From Rhizobacter sp. (GTDB lineage Bacteria; Pseudomonadota; Gammaproteobacteria; Burkholderiales; Burkholderiaceae_C): a stretch of DNA of 64,000 nt. Location of the stretch: contig JANXWV010000065.1 of the NCBI GenBank assembly GCA_025350965.1, positions 1 to 64,000 of the forward strand, in the 5' to 3' direction. The notes under the pieces were generated by a model. The model did not search any database. It had not been told where the DNA came from and saw only the letters and a program-made list of their open reading frames with translations. Made by a program: the position numbers and the translations under genes. This document shows positions 26,208 to 35,009 of this stretch, one piece after another (position 1 is the stretch's first letter; every line of letters begins with the position of its first letter).

Positions 26208-27605
26208 TCAGACCGGCGGCTCGCGCATCTCGACATAAGCGCGGCCGCGCAGGTCGCGGATCCACTCAAGGTAGGCGTCTTCGAACTTCTGTTCGCGCAG
26301 CACGTTGCGCGCCTGTTCGCGCTGCTGCTTGATGTCTTGCGCAATCTGTCTGCGCTCCAGCACCTGGATCAGGTGCACGCCGAAACGCGACACCAGCGGC
26401 TCTGACAGGCCGCCCAGCGGCAACCCGTTCATGGTCTCTTCGAACTCGGGCACGAAGGTGCCTGGCGACGCCCAGCCGAGTTCGCCGCCTTGCGCGGCAG
26501 AACCATCCTCGGAGTTGTCACGTGCCAATTGCTCGAACGATTTCGCACCGCTCTGGATACTGCGTTTGAACTCGGCCAATCGGCGCGACGCCGCGTCGGC
26601 CGACAACTGCGGCGACACCCGCAGCAGGATATGCCGGGCACGCGTTTGCTGCACCGTGAACGCGCCGCCACTCTGGCGCTCGACCAGCTTGAGCACATGG
26701 AACCCCGCGCCGCTGCGCAGCGGGGCCGGCGCGACGTCGCCGTCCTTCAGCAGCTTCACGCCGTCGACGAACAGGTCCGGCAGGCGGTCGGCAGGGCGCA
26801 GGCCGATCACGCCACCCTGGGCCTTGTTGCCGTCCTCGGACATCTCGCGCGACACCGCCTCGAACGACTCGCCGGCCTTGACCCGCGCCAGCGCCGCTTC
26901 AGCGCGCTTCTGGCGCTGTTGCACCACCTCGATGGTCGCGCCGTCGGGCACGGTCACAAGGATCTGCGCGATGTTCAATTGCACTGCATTGCCGGCTGCA
27001 GCGCGGCGCTTATCGAGCAAGACATCGACCTCCTCGTTGCCGATGCGGATGCGCGCATTGACCTCGCGCTCACGCACTCGCTCGGTCAGCAACTGGTCGC
27101 GCACGTTGTTGCGGAAGGTGTTGTACGCAATGCCTTGCTGTTGCAGCCGCGCGCGCAGCTGCGGCAGCGTCATCTGGTTCTGCAGCGCCACGTTGCCCAC
27201 CGCGCGGTCGAGTTCGGCATCGTCGACCTTGGGGCCGTTCTCGCGCGCGTTGGTGATCTGCACGCGCTCGTCGATGAGCTGGTCGAGCACTTGCTTGCGC
27301 AGCTCGGTGGTCGGTGGCAGCTGCGTCTTCGAGCGCGTGGCGTCTTCGCGGACGCGTGCCAAGCGCTGCTCGACCTCGGCATTCGTGACCAGCTCCTGGT
27401 TGACCACCGCGACGATGAAGTCGGCCATGCGTGGCGGCGCAGTGCGCGCCGGCGTTTGCGCCAGCGCGGCCGGCACCGCCGCACCGAGCACCAACGCGCA
27501 CAGCGCCATTTGCAGTGGAGTCTGTAGTCGGGTCTGCAGTTGGGTGCGCAGGCGGCTGTGCAAGCGGGCAGCCCAGCGGCGGGAATGAAGCAAGGAATCA
27601 GTCAT
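26208..27605 (-). CDS. surA: Periplasmic chaperone/peptidyl-prolyl isomerase SurA
   Basis: A 465-residue periplasmic chaperone that escorts outer-membrane proteins, including LptD, to the BAM complex. After a signal peptide come the SurA N-domain (VAVVNQELVTNAEVEQRLAR near 58) and two parvulin domains, each with a conserved ALARVKAGESFEAV- or FEQLARDNSEDGS-type helix and a GGxxGxxxP turn (GGVIGLRPADRLP; GGELGWASPGTFVP). The N-terminal 25 residues before the hydrophobic core are unusually long and contain a 12-bp coding repeat (RLRT QLQT RLQT PLQM). The start overlaps the lptD stop by 8 bases. Confidence 0.95.
   Translation of the reverse strand: MTDSLLHSRRWAARLHSRLRTQLQTRLQTPLQMALCALVLGAAVPAALAQTPARTAPPRMADFIVAVVNQELVTNAEVEQRLARVREDATRSKTQLPPTTELRKQVLDQLIDERVQITNARENGPKVDDAELDRAVGNVALQNQMTLPQLRARLQQQGIAYNTFRNNVRDQLLTERVREREVNARIRIGNEEVDVLLDKRRAAAGNAVQLNIAQILVTVPDGATIEVVQQRQKRAEAALARVKAGESFEAVSREMSEDGNKAQGGVIGLRPADRLPDLFVDGVKLLKDGDVAPAPLRSGAGFHVLKLVERQSGGAFTVQQTRARHILLRVSPQLSADAASRRLAEFKRSIQSGAKSFEQLARDNSEDGSAAQGGELGWASPGTFVPEFEETMNGLPLGGLSEPLVSRFGVHLIQVLERRQIAQDIKQQREQARNVLREQKFEDAYLEWIRDLRGRAYVEMREPPV
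27507..27554 (-). repeat. 12-bp coding tandem repeat, 4 units, in the surA signal region
   Basis: Four 12-base units (27543-27554, 27531-27542, 27519-27530, 27507-27518 in reading order) with consensus CRACTGCAGACC encode RLRT, QLQT, RLQT and PLQM. They lengthen the positively charged part ahead of the signal-peptide hydrophobic core. Confidence 0.75.
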
Positions 27606-30069
27606 AGGTGCTCAGCGGTTGGGCCGGTGCACGGTCTTCGCGCAGCAGCTTGTAGCCCGGGATATTGTCCTTCAAGACCTGCAGCGGGTTGGTGCCCAGC
27701 TTGGACAGGCCGACAAGCTCGAGTTGCAGCAGCAGGCGCGTCGTGGCCTCGCTGCGGCTGGTCGAAGAACGGGTGGCGACGATGCGCCCGATCCAGCAGC
27801 CGGCGTCGTACTCGAACCCGGCCACCGCGTCGGTGAAACGGCTCTCGAGCGTGCTGTAGTTGACCCGACCGACCGCGTACCAGCTGCCGTTGCAGCTGGC
27901 CCCTGCACTGCCCTCGGTCAGGCGGCGCGCGGCGCGCCCGGGCTCGGGCTGCGGCCCGTAGATCGGCCATTGCCAGGCGAACTCGACCTGCTCGCTCAAA
28001 CCCCGTGTCGAGCGGTATGTGGCACTGACGGTGCGGTACGGGCCGGGCGAGTAGCGTGCCCCCACCACCGAGCGCGTGAGGCGCCGGATGTCCGGGCTGT
28101 ACTGCAGCGAGGCGTCGAGCGTCCAGCTCGGCACCAGCGTGGTCGAGCCGAGCAGCAGCAGGTCGGAAAAGCGCCGCGTCAGCGGCGCTCCGTCGGGCGT
28201 GACGCGCTGGTCGCGGAACAGGTAGCGCTGCGCCAGGCCGAGGCGCAAGGCTTCGGCGCCGGTGTCGGGGTCGAGCACGCGGGTCGTCAGGCCGGCCGTG
28301 ACCTGGTGCGCATCGGACACGCGGTCGATGCCCGAGAACGCGTTGTCGCTGAAGATCGAATCGACGTTGAAGTCTTTCGACGATGCATCGAAATTGGGCA
28401 GGTTGCTCTGGTCGCGGAACGGCGTGTTGACGTACAGCAGGCGCGGCTCCAGTGTCTGGCGCACGGACCGCCCGAAGAACGTGGTGTCGCGCTCGAAGGC
28501 CCAGGCGCTGTCGAGGCTGAGGATCGGGATCACGCGCGAGGGGCTGCGCGGGAGGCCGGCGGCCACGGCGTTGCTGTCGAGCGAATACGCGGCGGCGTTG
28601 AGCGCGAGCTTCGGTATGACGCTCCAACCGGGCGTCACGAACGGCCGGCTGACGCTGCCGAGCGCATGCACGCGCATGCCGGTCGGCCGGGGCGCGTACG
28701 TGGGCACGGCAGCACCCAGCACGAGCGGCGGACCGCTCGGGTTCTCGGGGTTGGTAAAGCGGTTGAACTCGGTTTCCAGATTCAGCTCGAAGCCCGATCC
28801 GGCCCGGCCCTCGAAACGTGCGCCGATCTGCGGCATGCGCTCGTAAGGCGCCTCGATGCGCGTCGTGGGGTCGGCGGTTTGCAGCACCTGCCAGCGCTGC
28901 ACACGGGCGTAACCGGTCCAGCTGCCGAAGTTCGTGCCGAACGGCCGGGTGACTTGCAGGTCGGTCGCGAGCAGTCGCGGTGTCAGCGCCGACACGTCGC
29001 GCGGGAAGTCTTTCCAGTAGTCGTCGTCCGAGAACTGCAGCGCGCGCAGTTGCACACGCGTGCCGCCTTCGAACTCGCTCTCGTGCTGCGCGTTGAGCGC
29101 GTACCGCGTGGTGCCGGTCACGCGGTCGTACGGCAGAACGTTGAGTTTCAGTTCGCCGGCGTGACCCGGCTCGAGGTAGCGGAACTCGCTCTCCAGACCC
29201 GGGCCGCGCCGCGTGCTGAGCGACGGCGTGAACGTGGCGTCGCGGTTTGGCGCGATGTTCCAGAAATAGGGCATCGAGAACTGCAGGCCGCTCTTGGTGT
29301 CGAGCGAAATGCTGGGCGGCAGCCAGCCCGACTTGCGGTCGTCGGTGAGCGGGAAGCTCAGACGCGGCGCGGCGAGTATGGGCACGCCGTAGAAGCGCAG
29401 CACCGCCTTTTCGGCCACGCCCTCGTTCTTCGTGAAGTCGATGCTGACGCGCTCGGTCGAAAGCAGCCACACCGGCCCGTCGGGACCGTCGTTCGGGCAA
29501 CTCGTGTACGTGGCACCGAGTGCGACCGAACGCTGCTCGTCGATGAAGTCCACGCGCCTGGCCGAGCCGCCCGCGCCGGTGCGGCTGAAGTGGTAGACCG
29601 GGTTCACGAAGAAGCCCTCGAAACGCTGTACCTTGAGCTGCAGTTCGGGGCCGGTGTAGATGTTGCCGTCGCGGCTGATCTGGACATGGCCGAGTGCCAC
29701 GGCCAGGTCGCTCGGCGGGTCGTAGCTCAACCGGTCGGCGCGGATCACCATGCCGCCGCGGCGGAATTCGGCGTTGCCCTCGGCGGCGAACTCGTGGTCG
29801 GGCCGGCCGGTGAGCGTTTGCGCGCGCAGCAAAATGGGCAGCGCGCGCGCCGCCTCGCCGCGCAGCGGCGGTTGCAACTCCTGCGAGGGTCGCAGCACCA
29901 CGCCGTCGCCGGGCGCGGCGTCCTGCGCGCGAACGGCCGCGTGCGCGCTGAACAGCAGCGCCACCGCCAGCGGGACGATGCGAAGGCGCGGTGGCGTGAG
30001 GCGGGCGGGAAGCACCAGAGGACGTGACCGGGGAAGTGAGCGAAAGATGGCGGTTGGCGCGCAGTGCAT
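27598..30069 (-). CDS. lptD: LPS-assembly protein LptD
   Basis: An 823-residue outer-membrane barrel that inserts lipopolysaccharide into the outer leaflet with LptE. After the signal peptide comes the OstA/LptA-like beta-jellyroll (HEFAAEGNAEFRRGGMVIRA near 95, and DLAVALGHVQISRDGN), then the 26-strand barrel with recognisable LPPSISLDTKSGLQFSMPYF and the C-terminal VGLSKLGTNPLQVLKDNIPG. Cysteines in TYTSCPNDG and the C-terminal SCNG/GCW region could form the needed disulfides. It opens the lptD-surA-rsmA operon and is divergent from amgK. Confidence 0.96.
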   Translation of the reverse strand: MHCAPTAIFRSLPRSRPLVLPARLTPPRLRIVPLAVALLFSAHAAVRAQDAAPGDGVVLRPSQELQPPLRGEAARALPILLRAQTLTGRPDHEFAAEGNAEFRRGGMVIRADRLSYDPPSDLAVALGHVQISRDGNIYTGPELQLKVQRFEGFFVNPVYHFSRTGAGGSARRVDFIDEQRSVALGATYTSCPNDGPDGPVWLLSTERVSIDFTKNEGVAEKAVLRFYGVPILAAPRLSFPLTDDRKSGWLPPSISLDTKSGLQFSMPYFWNIAPNRDATFTPSLSTRRGPGLESEFRYLEPGHAGELKLNVLPYDRVTGTTRYALNAQHESEFEGGTRVQLRALQFSDDDYWKDFPRDVSALTPRLLATDLQVTRPFGTNFGSWTGYARVQRWQVLQTADPTTRIEAPYERMPQIGARFEGRAGSGFELNLETEFNRFTNPENPSGPPLVLGAAVPTYAPRPTGMRVHALGSVSRPFVTPGWSVIPKLALNAAAYSLDSNAVAAGLPRSPSRVIPILSLDSAWAFERDTTFFGRSVRQTLEPRLLYVNTPFRDQSNLPNFDASSKDFNVDSIFSDNAFSGIDRVSDAHQVTAGLTTRVLDPDTGAEALRLGLAQRYLFRDQRVTPDGAPLTRRFSDLLLLGSTTLVPSWTLDASLQYSPDIRRLTRSVVGARYSPGPYRTVSATYRSTRGLSEQVEFAWQWPIYGPQPEPGRAARRLTEGSAGASCNGSWYAVGRVNYSTLESRFTDAVAGFEYDAGCWIGRIVATRSSTSRSEATTRLLLQLELVGLSKLGTNPLQVLKDNIPGYKLLREDRAPAQPLSTYD

Positions 30070-30138
30070 TGGCCAGCGGTGGCGCGCGGGGCTTGCCGCG
30101 CAAGCGTCTCGGCGGCCGGCCGCAGGCAGTGCGGTTTG

Positions 30139-30152
30139 TAGAATCGATTATC
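30139..30152. promoter_or_regulatory. Back-to-back -10 elements of lptD and amgK
   Basis: TAGAAT (30139-30144, + strand) and GATAAT (30147-30152 read on the - strand) flank a short central CG in the divergent gap. Each is correctly placed to transcribe away from the other gene's start. No convincing -35 boxes were found, so this is tentative. Confidence 0.35.
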
Positions 30153-30235
30153 CACGAGGCCCCCGCTGCCCATGCGTTTGTCGCCCCTGAACCGAGAGCT
30201 GCCGCTTGAACCCACCCCTCGCCCGAGCCCTGACT

Positions 30236-30271
30236 GATTCCCCGATGGATTCCCCGCCTGATTCACCTGCT
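30236..30271 (+). repeat. 12-bp tandem repeat, 3 units, at the amgK start
   Basis: GATTCCCCGATG, GATTCCCCGCCT and GATTCACCTGCT follow head to tail. The candidate ATG start (30245) is the last codon of the first unit; the later units encode DSPP and DSPA. Confidence 0.75.
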
Positions 30272-31360
30272 GTTGCCCCGCTCCTTGCGCCGATTCGCTG
30301 GGCCGACAGCGGCCGCGAACAGGCATTCGGCGCCTGGCTCGGCGCCATCGCGGCGCGCCATGCGCTGGCGGCCACGACGCTGCGCAGCGCGTCGAGCGAC
30401 GCGAGCTTTCGGCGCTACTTCCGCATCGACACGGTCAAAGGCGCGGGCAACGGCGCGAGCTTCGTCATCATGGACGCCCCGCCGCCCCTCGAAGACGTGC
30501 GCCCGTTCGTCACCGTGGCCGGCCTGTTGCAGACGGCCGGGCTGAACGCACCGCAGGTCCTCGAGCAAGACGCCGAGAGCGGCTTTCTGCTGCTCTCCGA
30601 CCTCGGCTCGCACCTGTACCTCGATGCACTGAACGAGGCGGTTGCGGCCGGCCGCACCGCGCAGCGTGACGCGCTGATGCGCGACGCCATCCGCGCCCTC
30701 GTGCAGTGGCAGCAGCGCGGTGACGCCAGCGCCCTGCCGCTCTACGACGACGCGCTGCTGCGCCGCGAACTCGCGCTGTTCCCCGAATGGTGCGTCGCAC
30801 GCGAGCTGGGCGTGGTGTGGTCGGCCGACGAGCAGGTGACGTGGGTGGCGGCGTGTGACGCGCTCGTCGCCAGTGCGCTGGCCCAGCCGACCGTTGCGGT
30901 GCACCGCGACTACATGCCGCGCAACCTGATGGTGTGCGGGGCGGGCGCAGGCGATGCCGCAAACCCCGGGATCCTCGACTTTCAAGACGCGGTGCGTGGC
31001 CCGATCACCTACGACCTGGCCTCGCTGCTGCGTGACGCATTCATCTCGTGGGAAGAGCCGGACGAGATCGACTGGGCCGTGCGCTACTGGCAGGCCGCGC
31101 GCAAAGCCGGGTTGGCCGTGCCCGACGACTTCGGCGAGTTCTGGCGCCTAGTCGAGTGGATGGGCCTGCAGCGCCACCTGAAGGTGCTGGGCATCTTCTG
31201 CCGCCTGAAACACCGCGACGGCAAGCCGGGGTACAGCGAAGACCTGCCCCGCTTCTTCGGCTACGCGCACAAGGTGGCGGCTCGCTACAACGCGCTGCGG
31301 CCGTTGTCGCGGCTGCTGGAGCCGTTGATGGGCGCCGAGCGCGTGGAGGTGTTCGCTTAA
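30245..31360 (+). CDS. amgK: Cell-wall sugar kinase AmgK (N-acetylmuramate/N-acetylglucosamine anomeric kinase)
   Basis: A 371-residue aminoglycoside-phosphotransferase-fold kinase that phosphorylates MurNAc/GlcNAc at the anomeric carbon in peptidoglycan recycling. Motifs: DASFRRYFRI near 50 (nucleotide loop), the catalytic VHRDYMPRNLM near 220 and the metal-binding ILDFQDAVRGPITYDLASLL near 243. I chose ATG 30245; a TTG at 30206 would add 13 residues and has a weak GAGAG ahead of it. It is divergent from lptD, the usual location, but the normal partner gene murU is not adjacent. Its stop is shared with the convergent LysR gene in TTAA. Confidence 0.85.
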   Translation: MDSPPDSPAVAPLLAPIRWADSGREQAFGAWLGAIAARHALAATTLRSASSDASFRRYFRIDTVKGAGNGASFVIMDAPPPLEDVRPFVTVAGLLQTAGLNAPQVLEQDAESGFLLLSDLGSHLYLDALNEAVAAGRTAQRDALMRDAIRALVQWQQRGDASALPLYDDALLRRELALFPEWCVARELGVVWSADEQVTWVAACDALVASALAQPTVAVHRDYMPRNLMVCGAGAGDAANPGILDFQDAVRGPITYDLASLLRDAFISWEEPDEIDWAVRYWQAARKAGLAVPDDFGEFWRLVEWMGLQRHLKVLGIFCRLKHRDGKPGYSEDLPRFFGYAHKVAARYNALRPLSRLLEPLMGAERVEVFA

Positions 31361-32358
31361 GGCGAGAACGCCAGCGTCCCCTGCCCCTTGCCGCCCGCCG
31401 GCTCGCGCTGGGTTTCGCAACCGGCGGCCAGCAGCCAGGGGTCGCGCTCTTCGCCGCCGAAGGTGGCCACGAGAAAGTCGACGAACGCGCGGGTGCGGGC
31501 CGGCACGTGCTTGCGCGTGGGCATGCCGGCGTACAAGGTGGTGTTCAGCAGGTGCCAGTGCGGCAACACGCGCTCGAGCGCGTTTTCCAACAACGCGTCT
31601 TCGGCCACGAACGACGGCAGCCCGGTGATGCCCATGCCGGCCAGCGCGGCGGCGTAGAGCGTGTCGGTGTGGGTGGTGCTCAGGGCGGGGCGCGGCGCGG
31701 CGATCGTGACACTCTCAGCGGCGGGTTCGCTGCCCTGCGGCCACCCGCCCTTGAAGAACGTCAGCTCACGCAGGAAGTTCGGCACCATCGCCTCATGCTT
31801 CAGCAGGTCGGTCGGGTGCTCGGGGCGGCCATGCCGGTCCAGGTACTCGGGTGACGCGCAGGCGATCACCTCGGAGCGCGCCAGCCGCCGCGCCACGAAG
31901 CTGCCATCGAGCGGGCGCCGACCCTCGGTGATGATGCTGATGTCGAAGTTCTCGTCCACCGTTTCCACCGGCCCGGGCACTGACAGCTCGACCGTGACCT
32001 GCGGGTACAGCACGCGGAACTTGGGCAGGTGCTTGGCCAGCTGGTGCACGGCAAAGGCCGGCGAACACAACACGCGCAAGTGGCCGCGTGGCTGCGCAGT
32101 CGAGGCGGTGGCCAGGGCCTCGGCCTCGTCGACCTCGGTCAGGATGTGGCGCACACGGTCGAGGTACAGCTCGCCGGTGTCGGTCAGCGCCAGGCGCCGC
32201 GTGGTGCGGTTGATGAGCCTCGCGCCGAGGTGCTCTTCCAGGTCGGCGACCAAGCGCGTCACGACCGCAGGCGACAGGTTCAGTTGACGCGCGGCGCGCG
32301 CGAAGCTGCCCTCTTCGATCACGCGGGTGAACACGCGCATGGAGTGCAGGCGGTCCAT
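31357..32358 (-). CDS. LysR-family transcriptional regulator
   Basis: A 333-residue regulator. The winged HTH spans about residues 1-60 (MRVFTRVIEEGSFARAARQL, then NLSPAVVTRLVADLEEHLGA), followed by the CrgA-type effector domain (RGHLRVLCSPAFAVHQLAKH, GITGLPSFVAEDAL). The C-terminal 25 residues past the fold (GCETQREPAGGKGQGTLAF) look like an unstructured tail. It resembles the aryl-alcohol/aldehyde-responsive LysR subgroup, but no divergent metabolic gene is present: its upstream neighbour is a DUF4148 protein. The stop overlaps the amgK stop by four bases. Confidence 0.9.
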   Translation of the reverse strand: MDRLHSMRVFTRVIEEGSFARAARQLNLSPAVVTRLVADLEEHLGARLINRTTRRLALTDTGELYLDRVRHILTEVDEAEALATASTAQPRGHLRVLCSPAFAVHQLAKHLPKFRVLYPQVTVELSVPGPVETVDENFDISIITEGRRPLDGSFVARRLARSEVIACASPEYLDRHGRPEHPTDLLKHEAMVPNFLRELTFFKGGWPQGSEPAAESVTIAAPRPALSTTHTDTLYAAALAGMGITGLPSFVAEDALLENALERVLPHWHLLNTTLYAGMPTRKHVPARTRAFVDFLVATFGGEERDPWLLAAGCETQREPAGGKGQGTLAFSP

Positions 32359-32402
32359 GTTTCAAGCCCTGGTTTGTTTCTATTTCAGCAATACGCAATT
32401 GA

Positions 32403-32432
32403 ACCATAGCTTCTTTATTGATAGACGAGCAA
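32403..32432 (-). promoter_or_regulatory. Candidate promoter of the LysR gene at 31357-32358
   Basis: On the minus strand TTGCTC (32427-32432) and TATGGT (32403-32408) are separated by 18 bases, giving a transcription start about 40 bases before the ATG. The spacer is AT-rich compared with its surroundings. Confidence 0.4.
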
Positions 32433-32511
32433 TGCCTACAGTTCAACCCATCGATACGCCACCGCACCTTCTGTTGGATGCGACGTGCCGAATGAACCGA
32501 AGGAAATCACC

Positions 32512-33018
32512 ATGAATGCCAAACTTCTCTTTGCCGCCACCGTGACCCTGGCCCTTGCCAGTGTCGCCAGCTCGTTCGCCCAGGCCGCCGACAACAACAC
32601 TCCGCTGACCCGCGCCGAAGTCAAGGCAGAGGTGCGACGCGCCGTTGCCGATGGCACGTTGCCGCGCACCGAGTACGGGCTGTCGTACGGCGCCCGCGAC
32701 ACGATGGGAACGAGCACCGCGACCCGTTCCCAAGTGGTCGCCGAGTTGCAGGCCGCGCAGCGCTCGGCCGGCTACCGCGACGTTCTGGCCAGCGACTACA
32801 ACGTCTACCCGACCGAGCAGAGCCGGGCATCGACGGTCACGCGGGCGCAGGTCAAGGCCGAAGTGGCGCAGGCCGTCGCCGACGGCGCGCTGCCGTTCTC
32901 CGACTACGCCGGCGACCGCCAGGTCGTGACCACGCACGCCAAGGCACCGGCCGCGCACCGTGCCTCGGACACGCTGGCCCAGCGCCTGAAGGCCGCGTTC
33001 AGCCGCGACGCGGGCTGA
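32512..33018 (+). CDS. DUF4148 domain periplasmic protein
   Basis: A 168-residue exported protein of the DUF4148 family, abundant in Burkholderiales and of unknown function. A signal peptide (MNAKLLFAATVTLALASVAS, cleavage after AQA) precedes three related segments: TRAEVKAEVRRAVADGTLPR near 33, TRSQVVAELQAAQRSAGY near 72 and TRAQVKAEVAQAVADGALPF near 110. The repeated TRAxVxAEL unit is the family signature. AAGGA lies 8 bases before the ATG at 32512. It is a single-gene unit ended by the terminator at 33075. Confidence 0.9.
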   Translation: MNAKLLFAATVTLALASVASSFAQAADNNTPLTRAEVKAEVRRAVADGTLPRTEYGLSYGARDTMGTSTATRSQVVAELQAAQRSAGYRDVLASDYNVYPTEQSRASTVTRAQVKAEVAQAVADGALPFSDYAGDRQVVTTHAKAPAAHRASDTLAQRLKAAFSRDAG

Positions 33019-33074
33019 TCGAGATCGGACTGGGTTGGGGCCAGCGCCTGAGCGCAGTCTGCACCGCTGCATCC

Positions 33075-33100
33075 AAAGGCCGCCTCCGGGCGGCCTTTTT
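33075..33100 (+). terminator. Rho-independent terminator after the DUF4148 gene
   Basis: AAAGGCCGCC and GGCGGCCTTT pair over 10 bp around a TCCG loop, and the right arm runs into TTTTT. This is the clearest intrinsic terminator in the window; the A tract on the left would make it work for the opposite strand too. Confidence 0.92.
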
Positions 33101-33155
33101 CATGGGCCGGCGAGAATGCAGGAGCCACTTCACCGCCCCTGAACCGCTCCCACTG

Positions 33156-35009
33156 ATGTTCTCATTCTTCGAGTCCCGCGTTGAACCCACCGCCACGCCG
33201 CGCGGCGCACCGCCGCCCGGGTTGATCACGTTCTACTGGCATTTCATTCGCCAGACGCGCGGCCTGTACCTCGCGATGTTCGCCACCGGCCTCGTGGTGG
33301 CGCTGATCGACATGCTGATCCCGGTGTTCATCGGCCGGCTCGTCACGTTGATGCAGGCGGTTGACCGCGCTGCGGCCTTCAGCGCTGCGCTGCCGCTGTT
33401 GCTGGGCATGGCGGCCACCGTGCTCGTCGGCCGGCCGCTGGCGCTGCTGGCCGACAGCCTGGTGCGCAACAACGCGGTGGTGCCGGGCGTCACGAGCCTG
33501 ATTCGCTGGCAAAGCCACTGGCATGTGGTGCGGCAGAGCTGGCCCTTCTTCCAGAACGACTTCGCGGGCCGCATTGCGAACCGCGTGATGCAAACGAGCA
33601 ATGCGGTGCGCGAGTGCGTTGTCAGCAGCATTCGCGCGCTCTGGTACATCGCGATCTACGGCGTCTCGTCGCTGCTGCTGCTGGCCAGTGCCGATTGGCG
33701 GCTGGCCCTGCCGATCGTGTTCTGGGCCGTCGGCTATGTGTTCTTCCTGCGCTACTTCGTGCCGCGCATGCGCGACCGCGCCAAGGCGAGTTCCGAGTTG
33801 CGCTCGGCCGTGATGGGCCGCGTGGTCGACAGTTACACCAACATCCTCACCGTGAAGCTCTTCTCCCGCGCCCGCGACGAAGACGCCCACGTGCGCGACG
33901 TGATCGACGAGCACACTGCGGCCATTGCCGCCCACATGCGCGTGACCACGCGCTTCATGGGCACGCTCGCGATCATGAACGCGCTGCTGCTGGTGGGCAC
34001 CGCCGGCATCGGCATCACACTGTGGGCGCAGGGCCAGGTCAGCGTCGGGCTCGTGGCCACAGCCTTGCCGCTGGCGTGGCAAATCGCCAGCGTGGCGGGC
34101 TGGGTGAGCTGGGAAGTGACGGGCATCTTCGAGAACGTGGGCGTCGTCCAGGAAGGCATGGAGACCATCGCCGTGCCGCACACGCTTGCCGACATGCCGG
34201 ACGCGCGCGAACTCGCTGTGCCGCGCGGCGAGATCCGCTTCGAGCACCTCACGTTCACCTATGGCCGCAGCGACGGCCGCAAGGTGCTGGACGACCTGAA
34301 CCTCGTGATCGCGCCGGGCCAACGCGTGGGCGTGGTCGGCCGCTCGGGCGCAGGCAAGTCCACGCTCGTGAACCTGCTGCTGCGCTTCCACGAGGTCGAG
34401 CATGGGCACATCCGCATCGACGGCGCCGACATCTCGCACGTCACGCAAGAAAGCCTGCGCGCGGCCATCGGCATGGTCACGCAGGACACGTCGCTGTTGC
34501 ACCGCTCGATCGCCGCGAACATCGGCTACGGCAACCCGCGCGCAAGCCATGCGCAGGTGATCGCGGCCGCACGCAAGGCCCATGCGCACGAGTTCATCAC
34601 CGACCTCAACGACTGGAAGGGCCGCACCGGCTACGACGCCCACGTGGGCGAGCGTGGCGTGAAGCTCAGCGGCGGCCAGCGCCAGCGCATTGCCATTGCG
34701 CGCGTGGTGCTGAAAGATGCGCCCATTCTGGTGCTCGACGAAGCCACCTCGGCGCTCGACAGCGAGGTTGAGCTTGCCATCCAGGAGCAGCTGCTCGGGC
34801 TGATGGAAGGCAAGACCGTGATCGCCATCGCCCACCGCTTGTCGACCATCGCCCGCATGGACCGCCTGATCGTGCTCGAGCAGGGCCGCATTGCCGAGCA
34901 GGGCACGCACGACGAGCTGCTGCGCATGGACGGGCTCTACGCGAAGCTGTGGCGGCATCAGTCGGGCGGCTTCCTGCCAGACGACGAACCGGCGCTCTTG
35001 CAGGCATGA
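33156..35009 (+). CDS. ABC exporter, fused membrane and ATP-binding domains
   Basis: A 617-residue half-transporter of the MsbA/multidrug type that dimerises in the inner membrane. The membrane domain (residues about 25-330) has six predicted helices, e.g. LYLAMFATGLVVALIDMLIP. The ATPase domain carries Walker A GRSGAGKST near 400, signature [10 protein letters not shown] near 505 and Walker B ILVLDEATSALD near 525, then the H-loop IAIAHRLSTIA. Substrate is unknown. The ATG at 33156 gives a natural start (MFSFFE). Its stop overlaps the start of the FAD protein (ATGA), implying co-translation. Confidence 0.92.
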   Translation: MFSFFESRVEPTATPRGAPPPGLITFYWHFIRQTRGLYLAMFATGLVVALIDMLIPVFIGRLVTLMQAVDRAAAFSAALPLLLGMAATVLVGRPLALLADSLVRNNAVVPGVTSLIRWQSHWHVVRQSWPFFQNDFAGRIANRVMQTSNAVRECVVSSIRALWYIAIYGVSSLLLLASADWRLALPIVFWAVGYVFFLRYFVPRMRDRAKASSELRSAVMGRVVDSYTNILTVKLFSRARDEDAHVRDVIDEHTAAIAAHMRVTTRFMGTLAIMNALLLVGTAGIGITLWAQGQVSVGLVATALPLAWQIASVAGWVSWEVTGIFENVGVVQEGMETIAVPHTLADMPDARELAVPRGEIRFEHLTFTYGRSDGRKVLDDLNLVIAPGQRVGVVGRSGAGKSTLVNLLLRFHEVEHGHIRIDGADISHVTQESLRAAIGMVTQDTSLLHRSIAANIGYGNPRASHAQVIAAARKAHAHEFITDLNDWKGRTGYDAHVGERGVKLSGGQRQRIAIARVVLKDAPILVLDEATSALDSEVELAIQEQLLGLMEGKTVIAIAHRLSTIARMDRLIVLEQGRIAEQGTHDELLRMDGLYAKLWRHQSGGFLPDDEPALLQA

